Part shown: in pieces, positions 6,275-8,851 of the stretch
Layout of the letters: the number at the start of each line of letters is the position of its first letter
Position numbering within the stretch: position 1 is the stretch's first letter
Assembly: GCA_035560715.1 (NCBI GenBank)
Contig: DATMYW010000065.1
Span: 1-8,851, forward strand
Direction of reading: 5' to 3'
Origin: JAAXTX01 sp035560715
GTDB taxonomy: Bacteria; Patescibacteriota; Minisyncoccia; Moranbacterales; UBA1568
Length of the DNA: 8,851 nucleotides
Translations under genes and position numbers: made by a program
Notes under the pieces: generated by a model
Databases searched by the model: none
What the model saw: only the letters and a program-made list of their open reading frames with translations
Told to the model about the DNA's origin: nothing

Positions 6275-6317
6275 TTCCCGAAGGCTAAACCTTCGACGAG
6301 GGTTTAGCCTTCGGGAA
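6275..6317. repeat. 17-bp perfect inverted repeat upstream of rpsT
   Basis: The arms ttcccgaaggctaaacc (6275-6291) and ggtttagccttcgggaa (6301-6317) are exact reverse complements around a 9-nt loop. The downstream side on the + strand is an A-run, not a T-run, and the minus-strand downstream side is not T-rich, so this is not a normal terminator in either direction. A further 7-bp inverted repeat, ggaaaaa with tttttcc (6314-6320, 6326-6332), overlaps its right end. Confidence 0.85.
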
Positions 6318-6339
6318 AAAACGACTTTTTCCGAGACTC

Positions 6340-6365
6340 GTCACGTCGCTCGCGAGCGACGTGAC
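6340..6365. promoter_or_regulatory. Perfect 26-bp palindrome, candidate operator of rpsT
   Basis: The half gtcacgtcgctcg (6340-6352) is followed directly by its exact reverse complement (6353-6365), with no loop. It abuts the predicted -35 box of rpsT at 6366. A loop-free palindrome fits a binding site for a dimeric protein better than an RNA hairpin. The operator role is inferred from position only. Confidence 0.55.
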
Positions 6366-6394
6366 TTGCCAGGATCACGAAGCCGTGATACAAA
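6366..6394 (+). promoter_or_regulatory. Predicted rpsT promoter
   Basis: TTGCCA (6366-6371), a 17-bp spacer and TACAAA (6389-6394) with an extended TGA just upstream (6386-6388) form a plausible promoter. The predicted start near 6401 gives a 40-nt leader. The spacer holds a 6-bp inverted repeat, atcacg with cgtgat (6374-6379, 6384-6389), that could be a second operator. Confidence 0.5.
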
Positions 6395-6400
6395 GGAAAG

Positions 6401-6421
6401 GACTCACATCGAGTCTTTTTT
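6401..6421 (+). promoter_or_regulatory. Short hairpin with T-run in the rpsT leader
   Basis: gactc (6401-6405) pairs with gagtc (6411-6415) around acatc, followed directly by six T (6416-6421). It would be at the very 5' end of the predicted mRNA. With a 5-bp stem it is a weak terminator, so it may be an attenuator or a 5' stabilising hairpin. No Shine-Dalgarno sequence lies between it and the ATG at 6441. Confidence 0.4.
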
Positions 6422-6440
6422 CATCATCAAGACAACCGCT

Positions 6441-6710
6441 ATGCCGATCAAGAAGAATGCCAAGAAGTACATGCGCGTGACCGAGAAGAAGACCGAGCGC
6501 AACAAGATCGTGAAGGGTGTGTTCAAGAGCGCCATCAAGGCCACCCGCGAGGCCGTCTCGGCGGAGAAGATCGATGTCGCCAAGGAGTCCTTCAAGAAGG
6601 CTCAGAAAGCCATCGACAAGGCCGTTTCCAAGGGCATCCTCAAGAAGAACACCGCCGCCCGCAAGAAGTCCCGCCTCAACGCCGCCATCAAGAAGGCCGC
6701 GACGAAGTAG
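6441..6710 (+). CDS. rpsT: 30S ribosomal protein S20
   Basis: S20 is a primary 16S rRNA-binding protein of the small subunit. The 89-aa protein is a lysine/alanine-rich three-helix bundle. It starts MPIKKNAKKYMRVTEKKTER, continues NKIVKGVFKSAIKATREAV (about 20-39) and SFKKAQKAIDKAVSKGILKKNTAARKKSRL (about 50-79), and ends AAIKKAATK. The IDKAVSKGILKKNTAARKKSRL block is the family signature. The ATG at 6441 gives the normal N-terminus; the longer open frame from 6261 runs through the palindromes and is not protein. Codons are highly biased (almost only AAG for Lys, GCC for Ala, CGC or AGA-free Arg), as expected for strong expression. It is the only + strand gene, with its own predicted promoter, leader hairpin and terminator. 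Confidence 0.97.
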   Translation: MPIKKNAKKYMRVTEKKTERNKIVKGVFKSAIKATREAVSAEKIDVAKESFKKAQKAIDKAVSKGILKKNTAARKKSRLNAAIKKAATK

Positions 6711-6738
6711 CCCGCACCTCCGCTTTTGGAACAAAAAG

Positions 6739-6765
6739 AAAACCCCGCCATTCGGTGGGGTTTTT
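6739..6765 (+). terminator. Rho-independent terminator of rpsT
   Basis: aaaaccccgcc (6739-6749) pairs with ggtggggtttt (6754-6764), with one G-T wobble and loop attc. The arm ends in a run of five T (6761-6765). The hairpin begins 28 nt beyond the TAG stop codon. Confidence 0.93.
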
Positions 6766-6792
6766 GTTACATGTCTTCTCATTCGCCCCCCC

Positions 6793-6840
6793 TGCTCCCC
6801 TGCCCGAGGGGAGCTGTCACTTCTTCGTGACTGAGGGGTG
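6793..6840 (+). repeat. REP-like palindromic element, copy 4
   Basis: The first hairpin is ctcccct with aggggag (6795-6801, 6807-6813). The second is gtcac with gtgac (6816-6820, 6827-6831), perfect. The end is gaggggtg (6833-6840). It lies between the convergent ends of rpsT and the 6913-7563 gene. The remaining bases up to 6912 hold no recognisable feature and no clear terminator for the minus-strand genes. Confidence 0.78.
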
Positions 6841-6912
6841 GGAGAGATGGATAAGGATACTCCTAGCGCGGTCTTCAATAAACGTATCGGAACCTCAGTG
6901 AATAACCCAATA

Positions 6913-7563
6913 TCATGGCAATCCATATGTAGGCGGTCGATATTCCTCTTTCACCTTCCGCACCACACATGCGGAACTCGAATGCAAACAACCATTTATG
7001 AGAGCCCGACTGGTTTCTTTCCAATCATTCTCGATGTTCTGCCAATACATGCACCGGATAAAAAAATGCAGTTGTGGAAATGCAAGGTCTCTACACAGAG
7101 AACAGTACACCGTTCCAGGAAAATAGATCATGTCTTCTGTTTTCAATGATTCGGGTATGAACCGCTTGTTCGCCATCAGAAAATCCAATACATTCGCATT
7201 ATAAGGACGATAGGTGAAGCCGCGACCCGACTGGTTTCTAATATTTAAGAACAGGTTGTTTATGTCATCAATTCCCACGACATCTTCCCCTGGTTCCGTA
7301 AAATGGCACAGAACCACTTCGTCGGGATCCCACTTCAATTGCCCATCTTTATCATGAAGAACCACGACAGAATCCTTAAGCGGATTGGAAGGATCCGCGT
7401 CACAGTCAATGACAGGCTTGATTCGAGTGATTTCAGCGACTCCACGGATAATCTGCCCGATCGGCCCGGCAAGTCCTTCCACGCTTCCCAATTCCTCTTC
7501 CGATATGCCGACTGATTCGAGAGCGCTTAATAGCCGGCGTCCGGCTGTTTCAGAATATGACAT
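6913..7563 (-). CDS. Conserved hypothetical protein, 216 aa (Patescibacteria-type family suspected)
   Basis: A soluble protein without signal peptide or membrane segment. Residues 1-46 are helical (AGRRLLSALESVGISEEELG). Then come VIDCDADPSNPL (51-62), VVLHDKDGQLKWDPDEVVL (67-85), YNANVLDFLMANKRFIPESL (121-140) and MIYFPGTVYCSLC (145-157), followed by HFFIRCMYWQNIENDW (166-181). From memory this order of blocks (CDAxP, H..GQ..WDP, NANVLDFL, IPE, F.GT.Y, R..YW) recurs in short hypothetical proteins of Candidate Phyla Radiation genomes; I cannot name a function. In related sequences I recall, the middle part is better conserved than the ends. The start has a good AGGGGA (7575-7570 region) about 5 nt upstream. 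It is the last gene of the minus-strand cluster. Confidence 0.8.
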   Translation of the reverse strand: MSYSETAGRRLLSALESVGISEEELGSVEGLAGPIGQIIRGVAEITRIKPVIDCDADPSNPLKDSVVVLHDKDGQLKWDPDEVVLCHFTEPGEDVVGIDDINNLFLNIRNQSGRGFTYRPYNANVLDFLMANKRFIPESLKTEDMIYFPGTVYCSLCRDLAFPQLHFFIRCMYWQNIENDWKETSRALINGCLHSSSACVVRKVKEEYRPPTYGLP

Positions 7564-7592
7564 GTTTTCCCCTTTTTTTGCAATTGATTTGA

Positions 7593-7618
7593 AGCCCCGT
7601 CGTCACTGCGGCGGGGTT
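7593..7618. terminator. GC-rich hairpin spanning a stop codon, possible weak terminator
   Basis: ccccgtcg (7595-7602) pairs with cggcgggg (7609-7616), including one wobble, around a 6-nt loop that contains the TGA stop (7605-7603) of the 96-aa membrane protein gene. Neither side has a real T-run, so it may only slow transcription or protect the mRNA end between two genes of the cluster. Confidence 0.4.
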
Positions 7619-7893
7619 CTTGTTGATGATAAAATTGCTTGTATTCTTATGATAAGAAGTTTCGCAATGATGAATGATAACTCCACCATAAAACACCATC
7701 CGACAACCGCTAAGAGTAAAGCGAATAATGAAATCCAGACAGTAACAAGCAAATCGGCGGGTCCCATAGACTTTACTCCACTACCATCGAAGACAGCGAG
7801 AGGAAGCAACGTACATATCGTAGCGTAGAGCGCTTTTAACGGATCCTCCTTTATTCCTTGCCAGAATCTTTCTTGTCCATCAGTGATTTCCAT
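7603..7893 (-). CDS. Small membrane protein, 96 aa, unrecognised
   Basis: A clear AAGGAG (7905-7900) lies 6 nt before the ATG, so this short gene is very probably real. Residues 1-19 are soluble and charged. A weakly hydrophobic stretch ALYATICTLLPLAVF (21-35) may be a first membrane segment. The run from LLVTVWISLF (48) to LLIIRIQAIL (79-88) is about 40 hydrophobic residues with a single Glu at 71, long enough for two closely packed helices. The tail SSTRTPPQ is short and polar. There is no signal peptide cleavage motif. It lies 62 bp after the 268-aa protein gene and 39 bp before the 216-aa protein gene on the same strand, so it is probably co-transcribed. Family and function are unknown; small membrane proteins beside larger soluble ones can be toxins, holins or anchors, but nothing here decides. 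Confidence 0.75.
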   Translation of the reverse strand: MEITDGQERFWQGIKEDPLKALYATICTLLPLAVFDGSGVKSMGPADLLVTVWISLFALLLAVVGWCFMVELSFIIAKLLIIRIQAILSSTRTPPQ

Positions 7894-7955
7894 AAATTTC
7901 TCCTTTGTTTGATTGTTTCGACGCGACCCGACGTTTGCCGGATTGTGTCATAGAT

Positions 7956-8762
7956 TTACGGCCAGCTCTGTTTAATCGCTTTTTTAACGGTTTCCAGATC
8001 GAATGTCGGCCAAGCGGTCTCGTCTAAGATAGCGATTACCTCTTCTCCTAGCCACGCGACCGCCATGCATGCCCTACGCGTAAGTTTCCTTAGTCGCGCA
8101 ATTGCCGGGTATTTCCAATCCCACGGAGATGGAGTGTAAAACAACGTAAACCATCTTGGATTGAAATGATTGAGAAGCCCTTCGCGCAAAGAAAACGAGT
8201 GCGAATCACAGAGGGCTCCTATAGGCAGTTTGTCACACAACCTTGCAAACTCTTTTGCAGAGTCCGGTAAAGCCAATACCACCCGTATCGGAAAAACATG
8301 TTCTAAATGACTGTATCGATCCCAAGCATGATGCCTAGGAATAATCAATTCAAGATTTGCCGGCCGCGACAATCGCCAGGCCACACATCGTCCTACAATG
8401 TTACGCACAATGGGTATATGGCCGAAACGTTCAAGATAGTCCTTATGGTATCGTTTTAGTTCCCATGAATAGAGCAGGGAACAAAACTGACTACCTGCCT
8501 TGAATTCATACCACCTGCCGGCATCATTTTCTCGTATGCATTCCCAGGTGCAACGGTCTATGAAGGCAATCGGTGATATACAGCACAAATCGAGACGCTC
8601 TATGATTTTTTGCTTTTCCGCCAAGAATTTTTTTCTCCTGCCCTTTTTCCAAGCTGAAGGCATCTCATCACACAACATCGGTCCCATTATTAGGCGTTCG
8701 ATGTCAGCGAAAGAGGCCCTTCTGTTTTCATTGTTTATCACTGTTTGCGATTCCTCTTTCAT
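7956..8762 (-). CDS. Unrecognised 268-aa Cys- and Trp-rich protein
   Basis: GGAG (8773-8770) stands 7 nt before the ATG at 8762, supporting this start. The protein is soluble, with 10 cysteines and 12 tryptophans, a high share for its length. Cysteines group at 60, 61, 71 and 75 (LDLCCISPIAFIDRCTWECI) and again at 176 and 185, but not as CxxC pairs, so a classic zinc finger is not evident. A basic patch KKGRRKKFLAEKQK (39-52) precedes it. Other distinct blocks are IPRHHAWDRYSHLEHVFPIR (141-160), NHFNPRWFTLFYTPSPWDW (198-216) and a basic segment ARLRKLTRR (222-230). The His-rich HHAWDRYSHLEH might bind metal, but no known catalytic signature is complete. I do not recognise the family. It appears to be in a minus-strand cluster with the genes at 7603-7893 and 6913-7563. 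Confidence 0.78.
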   Translation of the reverse strand: MKEESQTVINNENRRASFADIERLIMGPMLCDEMPSAWKKGRRKKFLAEKQKIIERLDLCCISPIAFIDRCTWECIRENDAGRWYEFKAGSQFCSLLYSWELKRYHKDYLERFGHIPIVRNIVGRCVAWRLSRPANLELIIPRHHAWDRYSHLEHVFPIRVVLALPDSAKEFARLCDKLPIGALCDSHSFSLREGLLNHFNPRWFTLFYTPSPWDWKYPAIARLRKLTRRACMAVAWLGEEVIAILDETAWPTFDLETVKKAIKQSWP

Positions 8763-8798
8763 CGTAGTGCTCCGTTTGAGTTGTAAAAGAATGACCCC

Positions 8799-8851
8799 TT
8801 AGGATACTCCTCCGGAAAGCATATTCAACAGATACCGACGGTAAGTAAGAA
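8799..8851 (-). CDS. Partial CDS, C-terminal 16 codons of an upstream gene
   Basis: A minus-strand frame enters from the right edge and ends at TAA (8801-8799). The visible residues are LTYRRYLLNMLSGGVS, a plausible protein tail. The stop lies 36 bp upstream of the next ATG (8762), a spacing typical within an operon. A second minus-strand frame is also open here but runs through the ribosome binding site of the next gene, so I prefer this one. Too little is visible to name it. Confidence 0.35.
   Translation of the reverse strand, partial: LTYRRYLLNMLSGGVS

Noticed and set aside
6517..6834. 105-codon + strand frame rich in Arg, Pro and Ser
   Set aside because: It is the shadow of the highly codon-biased rpsT gene and then runs through the terminator and repeat copy 4.
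6854..8811. 11-bp direct repeat aggatactcct (6854-6864 and 8801-8811) flanking the unrecognised gene block, as possible attachment sites
   Set aside because: Repeats of 11 bp are expected by chance in a window of this size, and no integrase or tRNA is present.
1..8851. CRISPR array, tRNA or rRNA
   Set aside because: No regularly spaced long repeats were seen (the heptamers have no spacers) and no tRNA T-loop/acceptor pattern or rRNA segment was recognised on either strand.

Overview
The window looks like a chromosomal piece of a bacterium with mid-range GC and standard stop codons (TGA ends genes, e.g. at 1354). My best guess is a Candidate Phyla Radiation (Patescibacteria) lineage. The reasons are a short MurE-like ligase without the usual N-terminal domain, a FemAB-type protein next to it, a TrmB-like regulator, Shine-Dalgarno-less genes, and a hypothetical protein resembling a family I remember from such genomes. 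This is inference from content; no phylogeny was run. Every gene except rpsT is on the minus strand.

Layout. 1-113: start of a truncated gene leaving the window. 114-380: non-coding. 377-430: terminator. 448-1200: TrmB-family regulator. 1354-1908 and 2077-2778: two unrecognised soluble charged proteins, each with its own promoter and, downstream, a terminator. 2860-4125: MurE-like ligase. 4259-5314: FemAB-like aminoacyltransferase. 5505-6080: ruvA. 6441-6710 (+): rpsT with a strong terminator. 6913-8851 (-): a run of unrecognised genes (216 aa, a 96-aa membrane protein, a 268-aa Cys/Trp-rich protein and the tail of a fourth), closely spaced like an operon and more AT-rich.

How they fit together. 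murE and femAB both act on the peptidoglycan stem peptide, so 2860-5314 is a small cell-wall module. ruvA (Holliday junction) and rpsT (ribosome) are unrelated housekeeping genes. The 6913-8851 block has no readable function.

The most notable signal is repeat architecture. Four copies of a two-hairpin, REP-like element lie at 4157-4228, 5055-5102, 6135-6183 and 6793-6840. The first hairpin and the tail are conserved. The second hairpin differs in sequence but keeps its pairing, nearly perfectly in three copies and with mismatches in the one at 5055-5102. That copy, with a 7-bp tandem repeat, sits in frame inside the FemAB coding region and adds about 33 residues. Upstream of rpsT is an almost continuous chain of inverted repeats (6275-6415), including a perfect 26-bp palindrome abutting a predicted -35 box.
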